A DNA stretch of 64,000 nucleotides from the NCBI RefSeq assembly GCF_010093535.1, contig NW_022985188.1, positions 563,686 to 627,685 on the forward strand, read 5' to 3'. Every line of letters begins with the position of its first letter. Position 1 is the stretch's first letter. The stretch comes from Lindgomyces ingoldianus (taxonomy: Eukaryota; Ascomycota; Dothideomycetes; Pleosporales; Lindgomycetaceae). Made by a program: the position numbers and the translations under genes. The notes below the pieces were generated by a model, which saw only the letters and a list, made by a program, of their open reading frames with translations, was not told where the DNA came from and searched no databases. Positions 47,066 to 59,225 of this stretch are shown here, piece after piece.

Positions 47066-48510
47066 AGATTGTCTCTTTGTAGTTATTAATTTAGTTAAAC
47101 TTAAACATACTAGTTACCTAGATTGTCTCTAGCATTCATCAACGCTAAGTGAGCCCTCTCTCGTACACCACGCGGCTTAGTACAGAATAATTCCCTGTTC
47201 TTCCCGATTATTCAGCACCTTGGAACATGACTACGATGAAATCGATCTTTTTAACCTCTTGGTGGAGTTGGGGAGGACATTATAAGTATGATAATTTCCA
47301 TTCCAATTAGCTCTGTTGTGCTCCACGTAAGGCGACAAGATGCAGTAGTTCTCCCTCCAACAACACAATGCACTTTTCCACCCTTTCTGGACTATACAAA
47401 AGTCGATTGTGCTTGTCTGGCATGGAAATTAATCGCAGCCATATAGAATCTGAAGTGAGATCGAAACGAATATCCCTTCAACTAATACCCCTCATTGACA
47501 AACCCAGCCTCGTTTCGCTGCCCGTCATTGGATCACAAACAATCGTGAAGAAGGATAGAAGGACATAATTAGAGCAACCTGTCATTGAAATCGTAACCAG
47601 GCCAAGCCACTATTTACTAGTGCATGTACCTCTCTACATACCATGGCTGCCCTAGAGGCTCCACATCAATGCAACACTCTTGCATCATCACTAGGCTTAC
47701 AAAGATTGAGAAGAGCACTGAAAGATAGCGACCGCGAATCAGATGCTGCGGTGGTCCCCCCTTTCTTTCGCATTTAGGGTCAATATTAAGCTTGCTCCTG
47801 GTCTTCACACAAGCTTTCACTAGTGCATCATTTCTAACGCAAATAGTAGTAGCCAAGTCTACATCAAACTTCAACCTCACCCTACAAGGCTAACATCACC
47901 ACAGAGCAGATCGGCAGACCTTCCTGCATCGCAAGCGAGATCGACCGAAATCTCTTGACGAAAAGCCCTCGCTTGCGGCGCTCCATCTTTCAACATCTAC
48001 CCAACAAAGGGCTCCAGTTCTCGACTCGGCCATGCCACGTTTCAGCTGGAACATGGGATGCTCTTCGGCTGTAGCCAATGAGAGCAAGGACCACCAGAAT
48101 GCTTTCTCGTATTCACGGCAGTTTTGAGATCCGCTAGCCATACTTTTAGTAAGTGGGCTTCGGCTCTGATACAAGATGGCAGGGGTTGGAGGAATCAAGG
48201 AAATCAAATGTTGTAGATAGGGTGACCCGAACTGTGCGGCCCTAGGTTACGATTGATCGATTCTTCACACCTGACGCAAGGTTTGTCGATGTAGCACAGC
48301 AAACGCCGCACAGCGCACACCCCGCAGTTAACCGTCATCCTTCTTCCTTGATTCCAACAATCACTGTTGTAACGCTGGTTTCTGCAACCTAAATACAACA
48401 ACCTACGCCTCCTTCACCCTAGATTCACTAGCTTTGAGAACAGATTGCTTCTAACAAAGTCTTACGAACACAAGTCCTCAATTCCACACGAACTACTTCA
48501 CAACATCAAA
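47066..48510. other. Intergenic, no confident gene
   Basis: 1.4 kb right of the repeat block. A minus-strand frame from ATG 48141 to 47896 (MASGSQNCREYEKAFWW..., 81 aa) is open but short and unrecognised. The final 100 bp are the leader of the next gene. Confidence 0.35.
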
Positions 48511-48865
48511 ATGCCTGCCATCACCACAACAGATATGATCAAGCGATCGCTCATCGCGCTCGGCGATCCAAAGTGCGTCTTTCACCTCCCAGACCGTTTC
48601 TCCCCACTCATCCAATCCGCGCAACCAAGCTAATCCCTCCGATAGCACCGCAGCCCAAGCCCTCCATCTCATTGCGCGTAAATCCAAAAAGAAGGCCAAG
48701 AAAACCAAGGTCTCGGGTGGAGCCATCGCCGGCATCATCATCGCGGTCATAATTATCATCATCATCATCCTGGTCGTCTTGTTCATCATGCGGAGACAGA
48801 AGAAGAAGAGGGCGCAGCAACAAGTACAGATGCAACCGCAGCAGCAGATTCCTTATGGACAATAG
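48511..48865 (+). CDS. Small single-span membrane protein with basic flanks
   Basis: Two exons, 48511-48572 and 48646-48865, 93 aa. The intron 48573-48645 starts GTGCGT, contains CTAAT and ends GATAG; this acceptor is the only one that avoids the TAA just upstream. Order of features: short polar N-terminus (MPAITTTDMIKRS), a very basic stretch (ARKSKKKAKKTK), a Gly/Ile/Val-rich span (GGAIAGIIIAVIIIIIILVV), a basic stop-transfer (MRRQKKKR) and a Gln-rich tail ending IPYGQ. There is no signal peptide. No family is recognised. A second protein of the same design lies about 1 kb downstream on the same strand. Confidence 0.55.
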
Positions 48866-49815
48866 GGAGAGCAGAGCTAGCGCAATCCTGTTAATTTGGG
48901 TTTGCACATGCGCGCTGGGAGTAGTGCGCTAGGCGACGTGTATCATATCTAAATAGCTGTATATGCGCTTGGTCGCCGATGTGGTCGGGAATGGAGCTGG
49001 TCAATGGCGTGGCATGGCGTCGTGGAAATACGTCCTATGTAGTGCTATTTTTGTTCGTATCCGAGGGTCTATGGTTAAACGAAGCAGGCTTTCCTCTCGG
49101 ATTTCCTCTTCTCTCTCCTCTCATACTTCGTGGGGGTTGGCTCTGAATGCTATATTAATGATGCCATTCACTTTTTCATTTCTACTGGTCAGACAAGTGA
49201 GTTGCTCGCAGAGCGGAATATGTTGTAATGAGATTGATGTAGAAATGAACTATCGATGTGCGAATCGACTAAGACATATATTCTGCACACTATGTATGAG
49301 AAGCCAATTTAGGATATCAAAGAACGATGCCAGTCCTAGAGGTTTAAAGTCCATATCTATATTTCAATAGCGCCGAAATCTTCCATTTTTGCTTTCCTAC
49401 TTAGGTCCGCTCAGCTCAGCTCTGATAATTTTCAGCTAAGACGACTATGGCGCTCACAGATAGTCAGACAGCCAATGAGCGCATCATATTCCACAAAGAA
49501 TCCAGATACAAGCTTTGCTCTCGCCTGTGATTCCCTTGCGAAATAGAGCTTGAGCAAGAGCTGAAGCTGTCAAGCATTTAAGTGTTGTCATCGTATAACC
49601 TAGAAATTGGCTATGCGGAAGTGGTTAAGAGATTAACGGCTGAGGTATTTAAGAAGGGTTAGTTCGCGTGTGGCTGGTTGCACCTTGGGTGGTGAAGGCT
49701 ATCCTTCCGGTCACTGGGCCATCGGCTTTGCAACCAACATTTTAGCGGACCCACCCTTTACTATAACTCACATCCACGACCCAAACCCTCGAACCCGCAA
49801 AGTCACCATGCTAAA
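48866..49815. other. Spacer between the two small membrane-protein genes
   Basis: 950 bp without a supported gene. Confidence 0.4.
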
Positions 49816-50099
49816 ATGCCTACCATTTCTGGTCTCCTCACCTGCGCTCTATCCTCCACCCGGCACCTGGTCTCCCGCCGCAGAAAGAAAGGATTCAAGA
49901 AAGCAAAATTTCCCGCTGGAATCATCATTGCAATCGTAATCGCGCTTCTCGTCATCGGCGCAATCGGTTTTGGGATTTCATTATTGGTGTCCAGGCGGAG
50001 ACTCAAGAAGAAAGCAGAGAAGGAGGAGAGGGAGAAGCAGATAAAGGGGGTAGAGATGGTAATGGGGGAGGGGGGAGGGGGAAGAGCAGGGTCAGGTTG
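49816..50099 (+). CDS. Small single-span membrane protein, second copy by design
   Basis: A single frame of 94 aa from ATG 49816. Order: short N-terminus (MPTISGLLTCALSSTRH), a basic block (SRRRKKGFKKAK), a hydrophobic span (GIIIAIVIALLVIGAIGFGI), a basic stop-transfer (SRRRLKKK), then a charged helix (AEKEEREKQIK) and a Gly-rich end. The basic-span-basic layout matches the gene at 48511-48865, though sequence identity outside that pattern is low. Another ATG (49808) in a different frame lies just upstream. Unknown function; a membrane adaptor or shaping peptide is conceivable but unsupported. Confidence 0.45.
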
Positions 50100-50769
50100 A
50101 AGGAAGTGTGGGAGGCGTGCAGGGAAAGCAGATGGAGGGCGTAATTAAGGTGGTTGGAGTGGGGGATGAAGTTGAGGAGTGAGGGTGAGGGGAAGCCTTC
50201 CTAGGAGTTTGACGTGGTGTGAATTAGGGGGAGTGTGCGAATGGTGGTTTGAAGAGAGGGGATGGAATTGAATTTACTGGGGAGTTATTTTGCTAGGAAA
50301 GGCGAGTGAGTGCATGGGGTTGACTTGTTGGTTAAGGTCGGGGTGTGTTCTGGTGAGGGAAAAGAGGGAAGTTTGCGCTTAGATCTTCTCCTCACCTAGA
50401 CCTTGTCTTCAAATCCCCTATTGATGTAGCCAGGTTGGTTCCTGCTGTATAAGTGAATGAGCTATGGAAAGGCATGGACAAGCGATGGATGTATACACCT
50501 CCTGCGGCGATTCAGGTAGGCTACGCAAACATAACAAGATGATGAACGGCTCCAAGACTACATTGTGCAACACGGTAAAGGATGGTACCATGGTATACAC
50601 ACGCGGTTCTCCTAGTTCCAATACCTCGATTGATGCGACATATATCATCCAGTCCCGTCCTTTCCCGTCAGATGCGCCATTTCTCTTGAAACGCCTGCTT
50701 CGCTCTCAGTTCCCATACAAAATATACATACATACACGTCACCCCAACCCTTCTTCCTTCAAATGCAGG
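50100..50769. other. Convergent spacer before Vps54
   Basis: 670 bp between the small membrane-protein gene and the stop of the Vps54 gene. Purine-rich on the plus strand up to about 50390. No gene is seen. Confidence 0.4.
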
Positions 50770-53700
50770 TTATGTTGCATCGCTGCTTGGTTCCTTATCC
50801 CCAGGGACTTCTTTAGGTTCTTCGGGTTGGCTAGTCTCGGGCGTAGGTCTCGGGGGAGTCTTTGCTTCTACGAGCTGGATGAGATACGTGCCGGTGTTGC
50901 CAGCGCCGTCGATCTGGCCGAGTCGAGAGTTAAAGAGTTGAGCGTCGCGGAGAAGTCTATGGACAATTAATGAAACTTCCTCGTGTCATTGGACATGCAG
51001 AGACATACCTTGCTTTGCCAGGAGCCGTTTTGATCGTAGCTTCCTTGAAAACTTTTCCCACCTGTTCTCTATAACTCTCAAAGACTGGGGCCATGATCAT
51101 CCTAACCGATATCTCAGCCAGATACTTGCTGATGACCTTGTCCAACGTGACCGTCTCCTTTGTCAGTATCTCCATGTTGGGACTGACGTCACGCTCAGTA
51201 TCACTATCCCATTCGATCTTCTTCAAGTTCCGGACATGAACCGTAGCCCGGTTACTCATGATATCGATCAACTTATCGTGGATGTTGGTTTGCTGGTCAT
51301 GCAGGAGCCGCTTGACATTATCGAACTCTGCTAACTGTGGTTTTCCAGCCGAGGTATGCCGCCGAGCGCATTCACGGATGTAGGGTAGGATAGCAATAAT
51401 GAAGCTTAAGGTCTGGGATGCGATGGCAAGATTTTTTGTGTTGATATTCTTCAGTCCCGCAGAATGCATGGCGCCAGCGCCAAGGAGAAGCTGGCAAAGC
51501 CGCGAGTTGAAAAGCTTGAGGTATTCGCAAAGAGACGCAGAGACCTCAGACGTCATGCTTGGAATAATAGCGAGCAGTGTCTCAAATCGATCGATACCTC
51601 GTAGCACGACGGTAGAGGATTCTGATATGATGTACCTCTCTTCGTCAACAATCGCTGGATGTGGGTTCTTCGGTTTCTCCTTCGCTGTCCCGTTTGTTTC
51701 AGTCGTCGCGGTGCCATTCGTTGTAGGAGGAATCTCGCTCAATAGTGCTCCTGCTTTTACCCATTCGGCGTGATCATTCGTCATTCCCTGTAAAATCCTC
51801 GATAATACAGCATTGTCCGTCTGTTCAAAGTCTTTTGGTTCCCATCGGTCTGAGTCCATGGCCTGGGCGAGCTGTTGCTTTTCGATGTCCGCAAATCTTG
51901 ACACGAAGTCGATGATGTGATTGTTCACCACGCCCTTGAGAGCAGCCCCAGAGCGCCCAGATACCGCTTCGCATTCATCTGCAAAGAGCCTGCAAAGGTT
52001 GAAGTATCGTAAGAACCGATCAAGGGGAAGGTGAGTAGTGGCTTCGGATCGGACCTTAAGAAGTTTGGTAGCTTGTGTTTGCGCCGCGTCAACAGCCTGT
52101 CCGAGTAAACTAGACATATCCAATGCCTGCATCAGCTCCTCTTGTAGACCATTCGGATTATTCGGATCCGGGGTATTTCTACCGCTACCCATATAGCCAT
52201 CAATGCTACCAAGATTAGGACTCCTAGGCGGGGATTTCCAACCACCGCTCGATGGTGGTGGTGTACTGACTCCGCTCGTCACATCAAGCAGCACCTTGAC
52301 CTGTATGCTAAGTCTCCGTAAGGCCTCCCCAATGTCGGTAAATATATTGATAAAGAACTCTTCCGCGTCGGCCGGATCCATTGCACGAAGATTGCGAGCG
52401 AGTATTGAGTTCTTATCCTGTTGGTTATACGCCCGGCTACTCCTTGTTGACACGGAAGTCATGGATTCCGCATCATCATCCGTTGAACTCGGAAGATGGT
52501 GCCGTATCAACACCTTCATTTCTCGAACAATCGCGTCTCGGAAAGCTGCAGCGGCCTGACCGGTGAAGTTAGAGCCACTTAGACCCACCAAGTTGGCGCG
52601 AAGGTCTGAACGGAACCTGGCGTCTGTCTTGAGATAGGCCGGTAATACGGATTGCATCCTCGAATGCTCGCCGCGAGCTCTCTGAGATGCTGTGATCCAC
52701 CGTTTGAGTGTATCTTGGCTCGAGACACTCTTAATGTGTTGGCGTAAGTCTGCAAGTAGCGTCTCAAGAAATCGTGCTTCGAACCCTTTCCCTATGCGTA
52801 GCTTCAATTGGTGTATGCCTTCTGATACCCCATGCAACGCCCTCAAATTTCGCAAGTCAATAGGAGTTGATGGTAAACGACTCTGTATCCAGGCTGTAGT
52901 CGACGGGTCGGTCATGTCTAGTGTACCGCATATTAGCCGTTCGACTATGTCCAATCTAGCCATGGCTACCTCCAGCGCGCCGTTGTCAACCACTTCATCG
53001 CAGTAAGAGAGTCCCAGAACCACGGCCTGCAGCTGGTCTGTTGCATCTGTTAATCTTCTCAGATTCTCCCGACGTCGTTTCATCTCCACAATCTTCAACC
53101 CCCCTATTGCCATCTGCTCATCCAATCGGCTGAGATCTTCGCGGATAGTCTTTATCTTTGCCACAGATTCGGAAGCTTCCCAGTGGAGTTCACGCAAGGA
53201 ACCTAGTGCGGCGAAGAAAGAGGTCGACGCGGTGGAGATGGATGATATTAGGTGCACCTCGACTGTGTCCATGTACCACGATAGCTTCTCTTGCAATATA
53301 GCATTTGTTGCCAGTGCCTTCCGTCCTGGCGGCTGCGGCACATCCAAAGACCCATTGGCGGCCTTTATGTCGTCACTAGTTTTCGTCTGAGGAGGTCGAA
53401 CAACCTCGGATCTCTCACTAACGATGTCGAAAGTCCGCGGGTTTTCAAGATGGAAGTTCTCGTCAAAATATACATTGGGTATCGTTGATAGCGGTGTAAT
53501 AGTCGGCAATGCTCGCTTAGATCCGCTTGAGCGACGTTTAGCTTGTGGTGAGCTCACGGGGGAGAGCCCCGATGTAGAGAGCCTAGGTGGTGCTGGAGAT
53601 CCGGCCTGGAAGCCGCGCTCTAGGGCGTCCGCAAATTCATCCTTCTTCGAAGTGTCTCGTCGGAATATCTGTGGTGCCGTCCCGTCCACCTCCGCTTTCG

Positions 53701-54198
53701 CCCGCTGAAAAGCATCATACAGCCCACCGACCTGGGAGAGATAGGAGCTGAATGCGCTAGGCTCGATGTGGGGTACGTTAGTGAGTGTCACGGGTGGAAT
53801 GTCTTTGGTCGACGGCGGCTTGTGTCCAGGTAATACAGAAGCTGATGTGTGCGGCAGCATGCCCGTGCGAACAATGGGAGGTTGCAATAAGGTTGAAATA
53901 GCTGGCTATCTGTCAGCAAAATAAACAGAGGCTGGGGTGTGGCAACCCTACCGTTGTGGTTCTGCTCCCTCACCGCACCCATCTTCGCCTGGAATGAGGT
54001 ATCCAGTGTTCCTCCCACGGAGTGTATTGAGTGTATGGAGCTCGCCGTCGAGCTGCGACGTGGCTGGTATCGGCCGCCGGTCGAGTTCGGCCGGAGAGTC
54101 CATTCATGCTGCGGAGGAAAAGGAAACTGGTTTTGCTGGGAGGCCGGCGAGGTAAATTCAAAGCTCTCGACCGATCGCCGCGGAGAGGGGGAAGACAT
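50770..54198 (-). CDS. GARP/EARP complex subunit Vps54
   Basis: Three minus-strand exons, 54198-53952, 53901-51009 and 50956-50770, 1108 aa. The introns are 50 and 52 nt. The N-terminus is Ser/Pro-rich (MSSPSPRRSVESFEFTSPAS). The Vps54-type N-terminal region begins PPVTLTNVPHIEPSAFSSYL and continues with coiled coil (LSWYMDTVEVHLISSISTAS, RLDEQMAIGGLKIVEMKRRR). The C-terminal Vps54 domain includes NTKNLAIASQTLSFIIAILP, the block HDKLIDIMSNRATVHVRNLK, and AEISVRMIMAPVFESYREQV. GARP (Vps51-Vps52-Vps53-Vps54) tethers endosome-derived vesicles at the trans-Golgi. Vps54 is the subunit that separates GARP from EARP. Ser/Pro-rich insertions (STPPPSSGGWKSPPRSPN) interrupt the middle, as is usual in fungi. 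Confidence 0.88.
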
Positions 54199-56828
54199 GT
54201 TCGAAGCCCAGGGTACAAGTCTAAGGGTGGCCGAGGCATAGGGATGGCGACAAAGGGGGTCCGGTCACTCCGTCAACTCATATCATGCTTGAAAGGGCGT
54301 TGTGGAGGCGGAATCGTGAGGAAAGTAGGGGCAATTTTCAGTTGAAGACGGAGTAATGATGGAGGGCTCTTTGAGTTGTGATGATCATCATCCTGACTTT
54401 ACAGCTCCACGTTTGTGCACACGCGCCGGATGCCAAGGTTTCTGTGTCGGCAGGGCTATCCTGGTCACCCGGCCCGATCACTCGGGATGCCGAGAGCCGA
54501 CTCAACCTCACCTCTCACCTCCAACAACACCATGAACATATCTCTTCTACGAACCCATCTAGCCATAGAGAGCATCAACATAATTACCAAATCATCAGGC
54601 CGGCTCCGCGACATTACCTTGCCTGCAGATAATAGCATGCATCCAAGATTATCGCCACCGAATCAATCCTCATCCCTGAAGCTACTGCATATCTTCTTTC
54701 TCATATTTCTTCACCAGCAACTTCATCTCACACTCTATTATCCCTCCTGCATCCTCTACTCCTTACCTATTATCCGTAAGCAATGTAGAGAGAGTATCAT
54801 TCTTTAAAATTTCCTCGACCCCTTGTTTTAATTTCAGCTATTCCTAGTTTACTTTTTCAGCCTTGCCAAACACTTTTGCTCTACCTTCTCCATTTCCTAC
54901 GGTGATGTGGTCACGGCCGATTGAATCCTATCCTGGGTAAAGTATGCGACTTACATGCAAAAGCTGACCACCCGCTCTTGATAGCGGAGGTCCGCGAGTG
55001 TAATGCAAGCATTCAAGTAGAGGAAGAAGATAATATCAAGGGTGACAGCCATTCTTACTTTGGGGGGGGCGGCTATAACGCGTTAATACTCAAATCTACA
55101 ATTAGGTTTATAACTACCGCTGGGCGGATGACTAGAAATTATTTGCGCGTGTTCTCCTTTGGTGAGCTCCACAACTCCAAATGGTTCGTGGCACAAGTAC
55201 GTGAAGATTCCATCCTCACCTTTATGCCCTCCACACTGCCGATATCAATGTCACATATCGTTTAACTTCTCATTTCTTCATTGAAGTGCTGTATCCTGCG
55301 AGATTAGGGCCCTCCATCATCATTCGCACATCATTGATATTCCGGTGAACTCTCCAGCACATTGAAACCTAGCATAAAACAAAGCCTAAGTTGTCACAGC
55401 TGTAGAAATAGCTATATATATATATGAATGACAAGAAGCATTATATTTGCGTTGTTGATCTAGCGACTTCACAAATGCATTGGATCCGGAGCGTAGGCAG
55501 GTGACGTTGTTGACCCGCCTTCTTATCCACTACTCATTCCAGCCCTCCAAGTTTCATTGTAATAATTTTCCCGCAAACATCCTCCATTTACTAGATTCTA
55601 TGCACTGTACCAGTTTTCTAGTACTTAGCACTATGAAATTCCCGAATTAACTGCTGGCGCAACGACAATGACTGACCCCAAACACACTGCGCCAACCATG
55701 TGCTCCTGCCCCGCCCCGCCTCCGCGACGAAATACGCACCTCTTCATTTCGTCTTAGCCTTTATCCATAGCCTTTACGCCCACAAAGTCACACTGCACAC
55801 CCACTAAATAACAATCTCTTAACTGGCATCCCCCCTCTGCACCACCTTCGATCCGCTATCCCGCGAAATCATTAAATTCCAAATCCTCGCTAGACTAGAA
55901 ACCATTCAATGGGCAATATATCGTTAGAGGGAAGACCATAGATAGTTGATATAAGACCACGTCGACCCGGTTCTGGGGCTAGTGAATTACGCTTGACACT
56001 TCTTTAGAAAGCATGAGATGGAGAGTCGGGGAACTACAGATCAACTATGAACTAGAAACGGAGAATTTAGAGAAGATGAAGTAAATTTGCTAACCGAACA
56101 AACGTTCTAGCGTGAAGGAAGCATGAATCATCAGCCTGTTTCGTAAAAGCATAATCATGTACTTCCACTTTCTTCATATTCTTCCTTTTTTTGAACAGAA
56201 AAATATACTACAGCTTCATAAGCTCCCCAAAGCTTCAGCGTCTCCTACCAGCTAGGATTTATAACTCTGATTGGATCCTCGAGTACTCTTCGAACTAACA
56301 TACATTGACATACCGCACTCTACCATATATGACTACGCGCTGTATCTGCAGCACAATGAATTCGCACATTAGCCTCCAAGCCACAGCCGCCGACATTGCA
56401 ACTCCATTAAGTGAGGGCCCACCTGTTCTCACTCTGGATACCTCCTTAGAGTGGCATACTACGAATGAAGGGAATGAAGAAAAGCAGGTGCCGGTCACCG
56501 AGAACACAGAAACTGGGTGTACTGGGGGTAGCGACGAGCGTAAGCAGGATTCTGAAGTGTTTAATTGGGGGTTGCTGCTGTGATGGAATGTAGATTAGGG
56601 GGAAGGAGGGGTATCTTTTGAAGGTATTATGATTGCTTGAATATTCCGAACCGAGTACATGACATAGCTTACGTGAATCCAATGACTGCCACAATGCTCC
56701 GGTTGCCAGGGGCCATGCCCTGCCTGCCTCCTCTAACCCCCAGTCCTCCACCAAATGCACCAAACCAAAAACAAACACCGAACGCCTTCACAAAATCCCC
56801 ACCGTTCATTCACAAATCTCCTAGATCA
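54199..56828. other. Long intergenic region, no gene seen
   Basis: 2.6 kb between two minus-strand genes, the longest gene-free interval outside the repeat block. It must contain the Vps54 promoter at its left. Frames are short and without family resemblance. A TATATATATATG run lies near 55414. Long non-coding RNA or unrecognised small exons cannot be excluded. Confidence 0.4.
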
Positions 56829-59102
56829 TCATACACTACTCCTAAATACCACACTTCCGCCATGCCTCCACCTAATCGTCTCTCTCGCGGCCATGACATG
56901 CAACGCTCTACTCAACGCCTGCTCACTATACCCCTTTCCATCCACCATCTCCCTCTTCAGCGTCGATAAATTGACCTGCCATCCGATCGGCATCCTACGA
57001 CGCAACTCTTCTTCGACCTTATTGACCTCCTCCATAAGTTCTTTTGAGTTCTGGCCTCCGCCCTGGTTCACTGCATCCATAGTCGAAGCAAGGAAGAGGC
57101 GAATTGCTTCATCGACATGTGATTCGTCCGCTACAGGAGAAAGAGAGAGTTTTGCGAGGGATTCAGTGATACGAATGATAGCTTCTAGTTGACGAACAGT
57201 GATGGGAATAGAAGATCGGGCATTGGCGTTCATTTCTGAAGCATGAACTTGTCGACGAATAGAGACGAAGTGTGAAGAGAGCTTTTCAGCAGCTTCAGGC
57301 GCGAGACGAGGGGCGCATCTCTGCCGGCAGTACGTGATGTAGCGCTTCATTTTCTCGATGGATATTTCGGCTTGGACTTGTTCTTCCACCCCCCGTCCTC
57401 CCATAGCAATGCCCATAACGTGCTTGGCGATACGCTCATCACGGCCACGATCATGCTCGTCTCGCACGATGAAGATCATGTCGAAACGGGACAGGATGGT
57501 AGTCTGGAAGTCGATGTTCTCTCCAGGGGTCTTCATATCGTCATAGCGACCAAAGATCGGATTTGCGGCTGCTAGGACGGAAGTTCGGGAGTTGAGAATC
57601 GTAGTGATGCCTGCTTTCGCGATGGAGATGGTTTGCTGTTCCATGGCTTCGTGGATAGCGACGCGGTCTTCGTCTCGCATCTTGTCGAATTCGTCGATAC
57701 AAACCACTCCGCCATCTGCGAGAACCATGGCTCCACCCTCGAGATAGAATTCGCGTGTGGTATGATCGCGCTGCACAGAGGCTGTAAGACCGGCTGCTGA
57801 TGATCCTTTTCCAGACGTGTAGATGGCGATCGGGGAGACTTTCTCGACGAACTTAAGAAGCTGGGACTTCGCAGTACCAGGATCTCCGAGCAGGAGCACA
57901 TTGATGTCTCCGCGGAGCTTCATTCCATCAGGCAGGATTTTCTTAGAACCACCCATCAATAGACATGCGATTGCTTTCTTGATATCCTTGTTTCCATAGA
58001 TCGAGGGCGCAATACAGTTAGCAAACGTCTCGTACAGGTCGGGCCTCCTGCTGAGTTCCAAGAACTCCTGCTCTTCTTCTTCCGTAAAGATAGCATTGCC
58101 TTTCATTGTGTGGTCGACCTCGGCGTGAATACCGACTGCCCGAATGTACGGGTTTCGGATAGCGACTGCGGCGTTCTGAGACCTCTTGGACCCTTTCTGC
58201 TGGTAAATGGAAAATACACCCATAACGGTGCATCGCGATCCAGGAACGACACGATTGGTGAGATATCGATCCGCTGAGATCATAATATGACGCGGCAATT
58301 CGCCGACGGGGACCTGGTCTGGCGCTTCCTGCAGCTTGAGGACCTGTTGGTCGATGAATTGGCATTTCTCATGCATAACGTAATATGGGTCCAGTGGGCA
58401 CTTGTCCGCATTGTCGCCCTCCGTCCTGACTCTTCCACATGTTCGAGGGAGGGAAACGCCCGAGAATCCGCCAGACACAGGCAAGACTTCCTCATGTTGG
58501 CAGTTTCGGCACTGAATCGCAAGCGCCGTAGATTTGGAGGAAAGAGTTGAAGCGCCAATAACGATCCCAGGAATGCGAACAAGATGTGAGACATTGTTAG
58601 CATTGAGGTCGCGAATGGAGAGTTCAGAGGCGGCTGAGTGGAGGAGGAGTTGGTGTTGTGGGAGCTTGATGTTCCTTTGAGAGGGGTAGACGATCTGTTG
58701 TGTGCATGTTTTTAGGGCTGCTTCGAACTAGATAAAGTCAGCGAGGGTAAGATGCGACGGATAATGACACCGCACTAAGGGTATGATTTCGGCTGGGTCG
58801 GTCGTGAGGTTGTGTGCGAGCTCCTCGTCGTAGGAGATGAGATGCGCAATGTCGATGTCGCAGTAATACTGCTTCACAAGGACGTTTTCGCGAATCTGAT
58901 CTCTGGGCATGCGTCAGCTCGCTCAGTCCTTGCATACACACTGCAAAACCGACCTGTAGATGAAGACATTGTCGAGATGGAAGGACATGACAAAATCCAC
59001 CAGCGCTTGTTGGGTGCGCGAAGCTGAAGGACCATCGCGTTCATCGCCTGCCTGGCTGCCAAAGAGGCTGATAGAATACGCTGTCTGTCTATCCGCAGCC
59101 AT
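56829..59102 (-). CDS. mcm5: MCM5 replicative helicase subunit (Cdc46)
   Basis: Three minus-strand exons, 59102-58954, 58902-58776 and 58727-56829, 724 aa (human MCM5 is 734). Introns are 51 and 48 nt. The N-domain includes [20 protein letters not shown] and a zinc finger (CRNCQHEEV ... [19 protein letters not shown]). The AAA+ core has Walker [13 protein letters not shown], Walker [11 protein letters not shown], sensor 1 [12 protein letters not shown] and the arginine finger [11 protein letters not shown]. The C-terminal winged-helix region ends SVVFRSSV. Mcm5 is one of the six Mcm2-7 subunits loaded at origins in G1. Two MCB boxes just upstream fit G1/S regulation. Confidence 0.96.
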
Positions 59103-59183
59103 TTTCGGGGTATTTGTGGAGGAATTCGTGGATTGGGGGTTTGGAGATGAAAAGCCGGGACAGTTGGTGAGAAGGGTAGGGGG

Positions 59184-59199
59184 ACGCGTGAAAACGCGT
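59184..59199. promoter_or_regulatory. Two MCB boxes (ACGCGT) upstream of mcm5
   Basis: ACGCGT occurs at 59184-59189 and again at 59194-59199, 82-97 bp upstream of the mcm5 ATG. ACGCGT is the binding site of the MBF (Mbp1-Swi6 type) G1/S transcription factor. The palindromic pair, 10 bp apart, is the best-supported regulatory site in the window. A CACGTG E-box follows at 59220-59225. Confidence 0.7.
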
Positions 59200-59225
59200 C
59201 GCGTCTGTCTCCTGAAGTTCACGTG

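Noticed and set aside
47896..48139. 81-aa minus-strand frame MASGSQNCREYEK...
   Set aside because: Short, no homology cue, no splice support; left as a note in the intergenic entry.
49610..49680. tRNA-like GTGGTTAAGAGATTAACGG segment with a downstream GTTCG
   Set aside because: No complete cloverleaf: acceptor and T-arm pairing cannot be formed by eye. No other tRNA or rRNA gene was found.
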